The notes under the pieces: generated by a model
What the model was told of the DNA's origin: nothing
The model's database searches: none
What the model saw: the letters and a program-made list of their open reading frames with translations, nothing else
In this document: positions 24,493 through 32,828 of the stretch, in pieces
Numbering within the stretch: position 1 is the first letter of the stretch
Layout: each line of letters starts with the position of its first letter
Source: an uncultured Pelagibacteraceae bacterium
Lineage (GTDB): Bacteria; Pseudomonadota; Alphaproteobacteria; Pelagibacterales; Pelagibacteraceae
Direction of reading: 5' to 3'
Length of the DNA stretch: 64,000 bases
Assembly (NCBI GenBank): GCA_902581585.1
Contig: CACHPB010000001.1
Coordinates: 124,001 to 188,000, forward strand
Position numbers and translations under genes: made by a program

Positions 24493-25274
24493 AAGTAGCT
24501 TGTATTCAATTATCTAGTGGGGAAGATTATACTAAAAATTTTAAAGATATTATAAAATATGTAAATCAAGCGATAAAGAACCAAGCAGACCTAATAATTA
24601 CACCAGAGACTTCTTCATTAATGTCGGCTGACAAAAAAAATTTATTTAAATATTCATATGAAATGAAGAATGATCCAATAATAAAAAAAGTAAAACTAAT
24701 AGCTAAATCAAAGAAAAAATGGATACTCCTTGGCTCAATGTGTATTAAAGAAAAAAACAAATTAAGAAATAGATCTATTCTTATTGGACCAAATGGAAAA
24801 ATAAATACTTATTACGATAAAATAAATATGTTTGATGTTAAAGTTTCAAAAAAAGAACAACACAAAGAAAGTAAAGTCTTTAAGGCAGGTAAAAAATTAG
24901 TATCAGCTACGTTGCCTTGGGGAAAAATAGGTCTTTCAATTTGTTATGATTTAAGATTTCCAGAACTTTACAGAAACTTATCAAAAAGAAATTTAAGTTT
25001 TATAACTGTTCCGTCGGCATTTACCAAAACAACTGGCCAAAGACATTGGTTAGCTTTGTTAAAAGCTAGAGCTATTGAAAACTTTTGCTATATTTTCGCT
25101 CCTAATCAAACTGGAAAAAATACGATTAAAAGAGAAACTTTTGGACATACGGTAATTATTTCACCCGATGGCAAAATAATGGCTCTCAAGAAATTTGGAA
25201 AAGGAATTATATATTCAAATATAAAACCAAAAATAGCTATGGATTTAAGAAAAATTATTCCAAGCATTAAATAA
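24489..25274 (+). CDS. Carbon-nitrogen hydrolase (Nit/omega-amidase type)
   Basis: A 261-residue nitrilase-superfamily amidase with the Glu-Lys-Cys triad: E40 in LIITPETSSL, K in YYDKINMFDV (about residue 113) and the cysteine in GLSICYDLRFPELYR (about C153). The closest types are Nit1 (deaminated glutathione amidase) and omega-amidases. It overlaps the permease gene by 4 bp, so it may act on the imported compound or simply share the transcript. N-carbamoylputrescine amidase is the other polyamine-related option, but the motif set resembles Nit1 more. Confidence 0.82.
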   Translation: MKVACIQLSSGEDYTKNFKDIIKYVNQAIKNQADLIITPETSSLMSADKKNLFKYSYEMKNDPIIKKVKLIAKSKKKWILLGSMCIKEKNKLRNRSILIGPNGKINTYYDKINMFDVKVSKKEQHKESKVFKAGKKLVSATLPWGKIGLSICYDLRFPELYRNLSKRNLSFITVPSAFTKTTGQRHWLALLKARAIENFCYIFAPNQTGKNTIKRETFGHTVIISPDGKIMALKKFGKGIIYSNIKPKIAMDLRKIIPSIK

Positions 25275-25279
25275 TTAAT

Positions 25280-26590
25280 TTAAATTTTAAAGTAAATTCT
25301 ATTAAAATAAAAAGTTAATGTGAGTGCTCGTAAAATCAAAAATATAGTCAAAGAAATCCATAGACCTTGATTACCAAAACCTTCAACAAGCATAAATGAA
25401 CTTATTAAGTGAATAATAACAGAGACAAACATGGCATTTCTCAACTCTTGGGTTTGAGAAGCTCCGATAAATATTCCATCTAATTGGTAACAAAATGATG
25501 AAACAAAAGGTAATAACACTACCCAAAAAGAATACTGGTAACTAATATCTCTTATATTCTCTATGTCGGTCATAAAATCTATAAATGAATTTTTGAAAAA
25601 TAAGTAAAATAAAGAAATCAATATCCCGGTTAAAGAACTCAAAATAAATGAATTTTTAACAATTTTAATAAAAAGAAGTTTATTTTTTCTACCAATAGAA
25701 TATCCAACTATACCTTCTGTTGAAAAGGCATAAGCATCTAAGATAAATGCAGACAAAAATATAAGATTTATTAAAATTGTATTAGCTGCAATAAATTCTT
25801 CACCAATTCTTCCACCAAGATAAGTAAACCAAAAAAAAGAAAAAGTTAGCAATATAGTTCTTAAAAATATATTTAAATTTATCTCTAATAAATTTTTTAA
25901 TTTTGAGGTATTTATAATTTCCTCTAAATTAAAGTTAAAAGGGACGTATTTTCTTAAATAATAGAAAATATAAAATAAAAATAAAAATGATGTTATTCCT
26001 GTGGCAAGTAAAGTCCCATAAGCGACACCTTTAATATTTAAATTGAATTTTAATACTAAAATAGTGCTAAATAAGATATTTAGAATAGATAATAAACCAA
26101 TTGCAAGGCTTGAAATTTTTGTCTTTTGTAATCCAATAAATAATCCTACTACAATATAAATTGTTAATTCAAAAAGAGATGAGTAAATTCTTATATTAAA
26201 ATATTCATTAAATTTATTTTTTGTATCAATTGATAAATCAAAAAATATTAGACATAAATTTAATAATTGTTTTTGGAATAGTATCAATAAAATTGATATT
26301 GAAATTACAAATAGTAGATTTCTAAAAACTATATTTAAGATGCTTTTATAATCATTTCTTCCAAATGATTGACTTACTAGTCCCACAGTACCCATTCTTA
26401 AAAAACCAAAACTCCAAAATACTAATGAAAAAAAACTAGATGCTATACTCGTTGCAGTCAGATAATTTTGATCACTCATATTTCCCATTAATGCTGTATC
26501 AACAATTCCAACCAGGGGAATTGCAAGGTTGGCAAAAAATATCGGTATAGATAGAGTTAATATGTATCTGATTGACGATTTATCGCTCAC
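25280..26590 (-). CDS. MATE family efflux transporter
   Basis: A 436-residue protein with about 12 hydrophobic segments and MATE features: IFFANLAIPLVGIVDTALMGN near the N-terminus, GTVGLVSQSFGRND (about 69-82), and a second-half counterpart ILDAYAFSTEGIVGYSIGRKN. It is of the DinF-like branch and would export cationic or organic compounds by ion antiport. The substrate is unknown. Confidence 0.88.
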   Translation of the reverse strand: MSDKSSIRYILTLSIPIFFANLAIPLVGIVDTALMGNMSDQNYLTATSIASSFFSLVFWSFGFLRMGTVGLVSQSFGRNDYKSILNIVFRNLLFVISISILLILFQKQLLNLCLIFFDLSIDTKNKFNEYFNIRIYSSLFELTIYIVVGLFIGLQKTKISSLAIGLLSILNILFSTILVLKFNLNIKGVAYGTLLATGITSFLFLFYIFYYLRKYVPFNFNLEEIINTSKLKNLLEINLNIFLRTILLTFSFFWFTYLGGRIGEEFIAANTILINLIFLSAFILDAYAFSTEGIVGYSIGRKNKLLFIKIVKNSFILSSLTGILISLFYLFFKNSFIDFMTDIENIRDISYQYSFWVVLLPFVSSFCYQLDGIFIGASQTQELRNAMFVSVIIHLISSFMLVEGFGNQGLWISLTIFLILRALTLTFYFNRIYFKI

Positions 26591-26597
26591 TTATTGA

Positions 26598-26987
26598 TTA
26601 ATAGCTTGTATATTCTTTAATTTCTTTGATTTTAGAACCTGTATGATTATTCATTTCCAGTTTAAGTTTTGCTCTGTCATCATTTAAAAAATGTACGTCT
26701 CTTGAAAGTTTTATAAATTTTTCACCAAAATCAGAATTTTTTTCACATAATCTTTTATCATCTTCAATAACCCAGAGTTTTGAATTAATTTCTTTTAATG
26801 AATTGAATAATTCAAGTAATTTTTCATCTGATTCAACATTTTGATTAAATTGATCTTTAAGTAAACTATATTCATCGTTTATAAATTTTAGTTTCTCAAG
26901 ATCCTTAATTTTTTCTTTTTTTATTTCCAGAATAGAGATTTTATCTAAAAGTTCACCAACTGATACTTCGACTAGTATTTTATTCAT
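26598..26987 (-). CDS. DUF6165-like protein
   Basis: A 129-residue soluble, strongly charged protein. It begins MNKILVEVSVGELLDKISILEIKK, contains LWVIEDDKRLCE (about 71-82) and ends with a helical segment DDRAKLKLEMNNHTGSKIKEIKEY. This pattern matches DUF6165 proteins, which are often encoded next to GT9 glycosyltransferases. Here a GT9 gene is indeed the divergent neighbour. No enzymatic role is known. Confidence 0.7.
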   Translation of the reverse strand: MNKILVEVSVGELLDKISILEIKKEKIKDLEKLKFINDEYSLLKDQFNQNVESDEKLLELFNSLKEINSKLWVIEDDKRLCEKNSDFGEKFIKLSRDVHFLNDDRAKLKLEMNNHTGSKIKEIKEYTSY

Positions 26988-27019
26988 AATTTTTTATAGT
27001 GTGTTAAGTTGTTTAAAAT

Positions 27020-27961
27020 ATGTCTAATATTCTCATAATTAAACATGGTTCTTTAGGTGATATAGCTCAGGCAAGTGGTGCAATTCAAGATATTTCTGAT
27101 TTTCATAAAGATGATAAAATCTATTTATTAACATCAAAGCCTTACATTGATCTTTTTAAGCAAAACCCTCATCTAGAGGGCACAATTTTAGATAAGAGAT
27201 TATCAAGATTTAATTTGATTTATTTATTCAATCTTATGAGAAAATTGAAAAAATACAAATTTATAAAAGTTTTTGATTTACAAAATTCTTCTCGTTCAAG
27301 TTTCTATAAAAAAATATTATTTCCTAATGCCGGCAATCTTATTTGGTCATCTTCTGAAACTACATTACCAAATGATAAGTCTAAAGTTGAATTTGATAAA
27401 AATCCTGTTCTAGATAGATTTAAACATCAATTAGAAGCTTCAGGTGTAAAAACTATCAAAACTATGTTTCCTGATTTTAAGTGGGCTTGCTCAAATATAG
27501 ATAATATAAAAAAAAAATTTTATTTAAATAAATATATAGTTTTATTCCCTTTCTGTTCACCACATTTAACAATTAAAAAATGGCCTTATTACAACGAACT
27601 CATAGAGTTAATAAAAAAAAAATTTGAAGATGAATATCAAATTGTTGTTGCTCCAGGTCCAAAAGAGATTGATATGACAAAAGAGATTAATGCAATTACA
27701 ATTTTAAACCAAAAAAATTCATTAAATATACAGGAACTTGCATCTTTAATAAAAGGAAGTAGTTTTGTTATATCAAATGATACAGGACCAGCACATATTT
27801 CTTCACACCTTGGTGTTAAAGGAGTAGCATTATTTGGATCACATACAACAGCATACAAAGTAAGTATAGAAAGAGAAAATTTTAAAGCAATCCAAGTAAC
27901 AGATCTTAATAAACTTTCACCAGAAAAAGTTTTTGAATATTTTTTACAATCTTTAAATTAA
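27020..27961 (+). CDS. Glycosyltransferase family 9 (heptosyltransferase-like)
   Basis: A 313-residue GT9 protein with the N-terminal ILIIKHGSLGDIAQASGAIQDI motif and the C-terminal donor-site region SFVISNDTGPAHISSHLGVKGVALFGSH (about 251-278). These transfer heptose or a related sugar from ADP/nucleotide sugars during lipopolysaccharide core synthesis. The stop overlaps the following TauE start by one base. Confidence 0.88.
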   Translation: MSNILIIKHGSLGDIAQASGAIQDISDFHKDDKIYLLTSKPYIDLFKQNPHLEGTILDKRLSRFNLIYLFNLMRKLKKYKFIKVFDLQNSSRSSFYKKILFPNAGNLIWSSSETTLPNDKSKVEFDKNPVLDRFKHQLEASGVKTIKTMFPDFKWACSNIDNIKKKFYLNKYIVLFPFCSPHLTIKKWPYYNELIELIKKKFEDEYQIVVAPGPKEIDMTKEINAITILNQKNSLNIQELASLIKGSSFVISNDTGPAHISSHLGVKGVALFGSHTTAYKVSIERENFKAIQVTDLNKLSPEKVFEYFLQSLN

Positions 27962-28704
27962 TGGAAATAAATTCGCTTTTTTTTATAAGTGTTGTTCCTG
28001 CTATTGTTTTATATGGGATTGCAAAATCTGGTTTAGGAGGTTCAATATCGTTGATATCTGTTCCTTTAATGACTGTTGTGATGCCATTACAACAAGCACT
28101 TGCTATAATTTTACCAATTTTAATTTTCTCAGACATGATAGCTGTTTATCGATTTAGAAAGGAATTTAATCCAAATATCCTAAAGTTAATAGTGCCCTTT
28201 GCAGCTGTTGGAATTATAATTGGTTCACTTACTTTTAGTTTTTTTTCTGAAAATTTATTAAAATTTATTGTTGGAATAATGGGTTTTTTATTTGCAGGAC
28301 ATTATTTTTTATTTAAAAAAGAAAAAACAACCCCAGCAAAGCAAAATTTTTTAAAAGGTGCTATATGCTCAGCAATAGCAGGATTTTCAAGTTTTTGTGT
28401 ACATGCAGGTGGAACTCCTACGAGTCTTTATTTATTACCATTAAGATTGAAAAAAGAAGTTTACGTTGGAACAAGAATTATTTTTTTTAGCTGTGTTAAT
28501 CTGATAAAATTACCCTTGTACATTTATTTATCTATGATGAATATTGATACTCTGTATCAATCTATTTCTCTTTTTCCCTTAGCTATAATTGGGATATTTA
28601 TTGGATATAAATTATTAAAAATTATAGAAGAAAATTTATTTTATAATATCCTTTATGCATTAATTCTTTTAAGTAGCACTAAACTCATTATAGACTTTAT
28701 TTAA
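27961..28704 (+). CDS. TauE/SafE family membrane protein (second copy)
   Basis: A 247-residue protein with about eight hydrophobic segments. The GIAKSGLGGSISLISVPLM stretch and the second-half AGFSSFCVHAGGTPTSLYLLPL are typical of the TauE/SafE family. It exports sulfite or another small anion, or may carry an unrelated organic acid. It has no sulfur genes beside it, so the substrate is uncertain. Confidence 0.82.
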   Translation: MEINSLFFISVVPAIVLYGIAKSGLGGSISLISVPLMTVVMPLQQALAIILPILIFSDMIAVYRFRKEFNPNILKLIVPFAAVGIIIGSLTFSFFSENLLKFIVGIMGFLFAGHYFLFKKEKTTPAKQNFLKGAICSAIAGFSSFCVHAGGTPTSLYLLPLRLKKEVYVGTRIIFFSCVNLIKLPLYIYLSMMNIDTLYQSISLFPLAIIGIFIGYKLLKIIEENLFYNILYALILLSSTKLIIDFI

Positions 28705-28709
28705 ATACT

Positions 28710-29780
28710 TTAAAAATTATCACTAAATTTTTTAAGTATAATTGGAAGAAAAGCTACAATTATTAATATTCTCAAAAAATGGTGATAGCTCACAAAAATT
28801 GGATCAATATTATAAGCTACACTTATTACTACCATCTCATGTATGCCTCCTGGAGCAAAACTTAAAAATGTAGGAATGAAATCAAAGCCAAGAAATTGTA
28901 AAAAATAAGCCGTTACCATTGCAACAATTACAAGAATAGAACTCACCATAACCCCATGAAATATATAAAAAAATAATTCTTTCAATTTTAAACCATTCAA
29001 TCTACTTCCAAGCGCTGTTCCTAAAAAAATAAAAGCAATATTTATTATAAAATCAGGAAATCTAGCATTTACAATTTCAAAAGTATAAAATAATCCCGAC
29101 AAAGCCATTGCACCCACAAGAATAGGAGACGGAATTTTAAGTTTCTTTAAAAATAGCGAAAATAAATAGCAAATAAAAATTAAAAATATTATTTCAAAAT
29201 AATATCTAAGATTGTAGATGTTATCGTAATTATATCCTTCGATTTCTGAAAAACCTAAATTACTTATAAATAAAATTGGCACAAAACTAACGATAAAAAT
29301 TACTCTTGTTGCTTGTGGTATTAATACTTGCTTATGATTATCTTTTTTACCATATTCTAAAAGTGCTGCTGCAATTGGAACAAATGCACCTGGCAGAGCT
29401 GCTAAAGTAGCAATAAATTTATCAAATTTACAAACTTTAACAAAATATAAACCAGCCAATATTGTACTTACAATTGTACATACCAACATTGCTACAGATG
29501 AAAATACCCACAAATGTATTTTGTATAATAAAGATACATTTAGTGTCCCACCAAGAATTATTCCAACCATTAAAAAAATAGGATTTAATAATTTTGTGGG
29601 AAACTTTATGTCAAATTTTGTAAAAGCCACACAAAGATTCAAACCAAGAGAACCTAATAACCATGGCAAAGGCAAACCTATTATAGTCCCAATATAACCA
29701 CCTATAATACCAAGAACGAGAGCTTTATAGCTGGCACCCAAATCTTTAAAAAAATTTTGAAATGATAAAGTATTTAACAT
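28710..29780 (-). CDS. AbrB/AmoA-family membrane protein (putative transporter)
   Basis: A 356-residue polytopic protein with the internal duplication of the family often misnamed AbrB (ammonia monooxygenase). Each half has the G-P/A-G hairpin, seen as LAALPGAFVPIAAALLEYG and LSFAPGGIHEMVVISVAYNIDPIFVSYHHFLRI. It is thought to act as an inner-membrane transporter or permease. It is divergent from the TTT operon, whose promoter lies in the gap. Confidence 0.78.
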   Translation of the reverse strand: MLNTLSFQNFFKDLGASYKALVLGIIGGYIGTIIGLPLPWLLGSLGLNLCVAFTKFDIKFPTKLLNPIFLMVGIILGGTLNVSLLYKIHLWVFSSVAMLVCTIVSTILAGLYFVKVCKFDKFIATLAALPGAFVPIAAALLEYGKKDNHKQVLIPQATRVIFIVSFVPILFISNLGFSEIEGYNYDNIYNLRYYFEIIFLIFICYLFSLFLKKLKIPSPILVGAMALSGLFYTFEIVNARFPDFIINIAFIFLGTALGSRLNGLKLKELFFYIFHGVMVSSILVIVAMVTAYFLQFLGFDFIPTFLSFAPGGIHEMVVISVAYNIDPIFVSYHHFLRILIIVAFLPIILKKFSDNF

Positions 29781-29794
29781 TTACGTAATCATTA

Positions 29795-29823
29795 TTGACA
29801 CCAAATATAAATCTATGTTTAAT
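29795..29823 (+). promoter_or_regulatory. Sigma-70-type promoter of the tctCBA operon
   Basis: A perfect -35 hexamer TTGACA (29795-29800), a 17-bp spacer and a 5/6 -10 hexamer TTTAAT (29818-29823), ending 34 bp before the tctC ATG. It matches the promoter upstream of the dctP gene at 44758 in sequence, spacer and distance. Confidence 0.6.
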
Positions 29824-29857
29824 ATCAGGTATTATAATTATAATAAGAGAGGAAATA

Positions 29858-30838
29858 ATGAAACTAATTAAATCTTTAATTACAGTTTTATTCTCAACTT
29901 TACTTTTAATTTCAGCAACAACTTCAAGCTCAGTAGCAATGGATAAATTGCACTTTGTAATCGGTGGTGGTGCTGGAGGTGGTTGGGATGGAACTGCTAG
30001 AGGAACAGGAGAAGCTTTAACAAAAGCTGGAATGTTAAAAAGCGCATCATTTGAAAATATGTCAGGTGGTGGAGGTGGAAAAGCTTTAGCTTATATGATT
30101 AACACAAAGCCAGCTAATACAATTCTAGTTCAATCAACACCATTAGTCTTAAGATCAATCACAAGACACAAAGGTTATGTAAAAGGTAATGGTACTTTAT
30201 CTTATAAAGATGTTGTGCCAATTGCTGGAGTTATTGGTGATTATGGAGCTATTGCAGTAGCAAAAAGTTCACCTTTTAAAAACTTTAAAGATGTAGTTGA
30301 TGCATACAACAAAGATCCTAATTCAGTTAAGATGGCTGGTGGTTCTGTAAGAGGAAGCATGGACCATTTAATTGGTGCTTTAGCATTTCAAGCTGCAGGA
30401 GCAGATCCAAATGCAGTTGCATATATACCATATGATGCTGGAGGAAAAGCATTAGCAGGACTTTTATCTGGGGAGACTCAAATTATATCAACAGGCTTAG
30501 GTGAATTGATGGGTGCAAGAGACCAAGTAAGAATTATTGGTATTACTGCTCCATCAAGAGTATCTGATGCTCCAGATGCACCAACATTAAAAGAACAAGG
30601 ATATGATGTACAATTCGTAAACTGGAGAGGTTTTTTTGGTCCTCCAGGAATGAGCAATTCTGATAAATCAAAAATTGCTAAAATGTTAGGCGACGTACAA
30701 AAAACTCCTGAATGGGAAACTGTAAGAGCAAGAAATGCATGGGTAAATATTTATAACCCAGAAGGAAAGTTTGTTTCTTTCTTAGAAAAACAAACTGAAG
30801 AAATGACAGCTCTTATGAAAAAACTAGGAGTAATTTAA
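29858..30838 (+). CDS. tctC: Tripartite tricarboxylate transporter (TTT) binding protein
   Basis: A 326-residue TctC-type periplasmic binding protein with signal peptide MKLIKSLITVLFS...SSSVAM and the family's conserved FVIGGGAGGGWDGTARG and GGSVRGSMDHLIGALAFQAAG stretches. The ATG at 29858 follows an agagagga ribosome-binding site. A longer frame starting with TTG at 29795 is rejected because that codon is the -35 box and the extra residues are not part of a signal peptide. It would bind a carboxylate, but the exact ligand is unknown. Confidence 0.88.
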   Translation: MKLIKSLITVLFSTLLLISATTSSSVAMDKLHFVIGGGAGGGWDGTARGTGEALTKAGMLKSASFENMSGGGGGKALAYMINTKPANTILVQSTPLVLRSITRHKGYVKGNGTLSYKDVVPIAGVIGDYGAIAVAKSSPFKNFKDVVDAYNKDPNSVKMAGGSVRGSMDHLIGALAFQAAGADPNAVAYIPYDAGGKALAGLLSGETQIISTGLGELMGARDQVRIIGITAPSRVSDAPDAPTLKEQGYDVQFVNWRGFFGPPGMSNSDKSKIAKMLGDVQKTPEWETVRARNAWVNIYNPEGKFVSFLEKQTEEMTALMKKLGVI

Positions 30839-30858
30839 TCTTTTAGATTATTTAAAAT

Positions 30859-30906
30859 AGAGCAGTGAATATAAATACAACAAAAATTATATCACTGCTC
30901 TTTTTT
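30859..30906 (+). terminator. Hairpin plus T-run overlapping the tctB start
   Basis: Arms AGAGCAGTGA (30859-30868) and TCACTGCTCT (30892-30901), extended by TATA/TATA past a one-base bulge, with a loop of about 14 bases. The run TTTTTT (30901-30906) follows. It is a good intrinsic terminator 20 bp after tctC. Unusually, the tctB GTG (30865-30867) lies in the left arm, so the hairpin is inside the tctB coding sequence. It probably limits tctBA expression relative to tctC. Confidence 0.7.
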
Positions 30907-31335
30907 ATTTTCTCAGCATTCTATTTATATACTGCATACCAAATTCAAGTTTTTGCATTTGATGAAAATGCACCATTTAATGCTAGAACATTTCCAATTT
31001 ATTTAGGCTATGCAGGATTATTTTTTTCTGGGTTAAAGCTTATTCTACCTGAGCCTAACACCATAAAAGTAGACCATAAAAATCTAGAGTATAAAAAAAC
31101 AGGGATACTTATAGTAATTGCAATTATTTATGGGGCTACAATTTTAAAAGTTGGATACTTTTTAACAACATCTTTATTTTTATTTTCATCTTATTATTTT
31201 TTAGGTGAGAGAAGGTGGGTCTTAATGTTTTTATTATCTTTTCCCTTCGTAGCAGCTTTTATGTACCTTCTCCATGGCATTCTTGATATTTATTTAAGAG
31301 ATCCATTCTTGCAATCAATTGGAGTTATGGGATGA
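30865..31335 (+). CDS. tctB: TTT transporter small membrane subunit
   Basis: A 156-residue TctB protein with four hydrophobic segments (about residues 5-23, 44-60, 73-92, 97-150) and the NARTFPIYLGYAGLFFSG stretch. It starts at GTG within the left arm of the terminator hairpin. No alternative ATG gives a complete first TM helix, so the start is accepted. It pairs with TctA (4-bp ATGA overlap) in the membrane unit. Confidence 0.85.
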   Translation: MNINTTKIISLLFFIFSAFYLYTAYQIQVFAFDENAPFNARTFPIYLGYAGLFFSGLKLILPEPNTIKVDHKNLEYKKTGILIVIAIIYGATILKVGYFLTTSLFLFSSYYFLGERRWVLMFLLSFPFVAAFMYLLHGILDIYLRDPFLQSIGVMG

Positions 31336-32828
31336 TTGAAGGGATTTTAATTGGTTTAACCACAGCTCTTACACTTCAAAATATTTTAATGGTAATGGTT
31401 GGGTGTTTTTTTGGAACTATTATTGGAATGTTGCCAGGTCTTGGTCCAATGACTGCAATTGCTTTAATGATACCAATTACTTATGGCTTTGATCCTGCTA
31501 CAGGATTGATACTCATGGCTGGAGTTTATTATGGTGCTGTATTTGGTGGCTCGACTTCCTCAATTTTGCTTAACGCACCTGGAGTTCCAGGGACTGTTGC
31601 TACCTCCTTTGATGGTTATCCAATGGCACAACAAGGAAAGGCAGGTAAGGCTTTGGCAATCGCTGCTTGGAGTTCTTTTGCAGGAGGCACATTATCTGCA
31701 ATTTATCTTTTATTTATGGCACCCAGTTTGTCTAAAGTAAGTTTGTCATTCAGATCGCCAGATTATTTCGCTTTAATGATTTTAGGTTTAACTGCTATTG
31801 CTGCTTTTTCTTCTAAAGGTCAATTTTTAAAAGCAATGATGATGGTAATATTAGGTTTAATGTTGGCTTCAGTTGGTCAAGATAGCTTATCAGATATTAC
31901 AAGATTTACATTTGACAACATGAACTTAACAGATGGAATAAGTTTTGTTCTTGTTGTAATGGCAACCTTTGCAATGAGTGAGGCGCTTACGATAATATTA
32001 AAAAGAAATGATCCTACTAGCGCCGCAAAACAAGTTTCATTAACAGAACTTGGTTCGATTAAAATCAACAAAGAAGAAAGATCAAAAATGTACAAAACCA
32101 TCCCTAGATCATCAATAATTGGATTTTTAATTGGCGTATTACCAGGTGCTGGAGCAACAATTGCATCTTTCTTAGCTTATGGAATGGAAAGAAATGTAGT
32201 TAACGACGAAGAAAAAGAAAAATTTGGTAAAGGAAGTGTAAATGGTTTGTCAGCTCCTGAAACTGCAAATAATGCAGCTTGTTCTGGTTCATTTGTACCC
32301 ATGTTGACACTAGGTATACCAGGAAGTGGAACTACAGCGGTTATGTTAGGTGCACTATTAGGTTTTGGAGTTCAGCCTGGACCAAGATTATATATGACAA
32401 ATCCAGAAATTTTTTGGTCAATAATAATGTCAATGTATATAGGTATGGTCATATTATTGATTTTAAATCTTCCTTTAATTCCATATATTGCAAGAATTCT
32501 TGCTGTTCCTAAAAATTATTTAATACCTTTAATTTTATTTTTCTCAGTTACAGGGATTTATGTAATGTCCTTCAATAATTTCGATATTTATTTGATGATT
32601 GGAATTGCAGTTGTTGCAACATTTTTAAGACTATATGATTTTCCTATGCCACCTCTAATACTTGCCTTTGTATTAGGAGGTCTTATGGAGGAAAATTTAA
32701 GACGATCTTTGCTATTAAGCAACGGATCATGGGAGTTTCTATGGGACAGAACACTTACGTTGTGTATTCTTTTAACGACTATTTTAATAGTTGTCTGGCA
32801 TTTTTATAAATCTATAATAAGAAAATGA
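31332..32828 (+). CDS. tctA: TTT transporter large membrane subunit
   Basis: A 498-residue TctA-family permease with about 12 TM segments. The signature MVGCFFGTIIGMLPGLGPMTAIALMIP, YYGAVFGGSTSSILLNAPGVPG and GSGTTAVMLGALLGFGVQPGP (about 330-350) are clear. It forms the transport channel with TctB. Its ATG overlaps the tctB stop and its TGA overlaps the amine-oxidase ATG. Confidence 0.92.
   Translation: MIEGILIGLTTALTLQNILMVMVGCFFGTIIGMLPGLGPMTAIALMIPITYGFDPATGLILMAGVYYGAVFGGSTSSILLNAPGVPGTVATSFDGYPMAQQGKAGKALAIAAWSSFAGGTLSAIYLLFMAPSLSKVSLSFRSPDYFALMILGLTAIAAFSSKGQFLKAMMMVILGLMLASVGQDSLSDITRFTFDNMNLTDGISFVLVVMATFAMSEALTIILKRNDPTSAAKQVSLTELGSIKINKEERSKMYKTIPRSSIIGFLIGVLPGAGATIASFLAYGMERNVVNDEEKEKFGKGSVNGLSAPETANNAACSGSFVPMLTLGIPGSGTTAVMLGALLGFGVQPGPRLYMTNPEIFWSIIMSMYIGMVILLILNLPLIPYIARILAVPKNYLIPLILFFSVTGIYVMSFNNFDIYLMIGIAVVATFLRLYDFPMPPLILAFVLGGLMEENLRRSLLLSNGSWEFLWDRTLTLCILLTTILIVVWHFYKSIIRK

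Noticed and set aside
29795-29857. A longer start (TTG) for tctC adding 21 residues.
   Set aside because: The TTG is part of a perfect -35 hexamer, and the ATG at 29858 has a good ribosome-binding site and begins a normal signal peptide.
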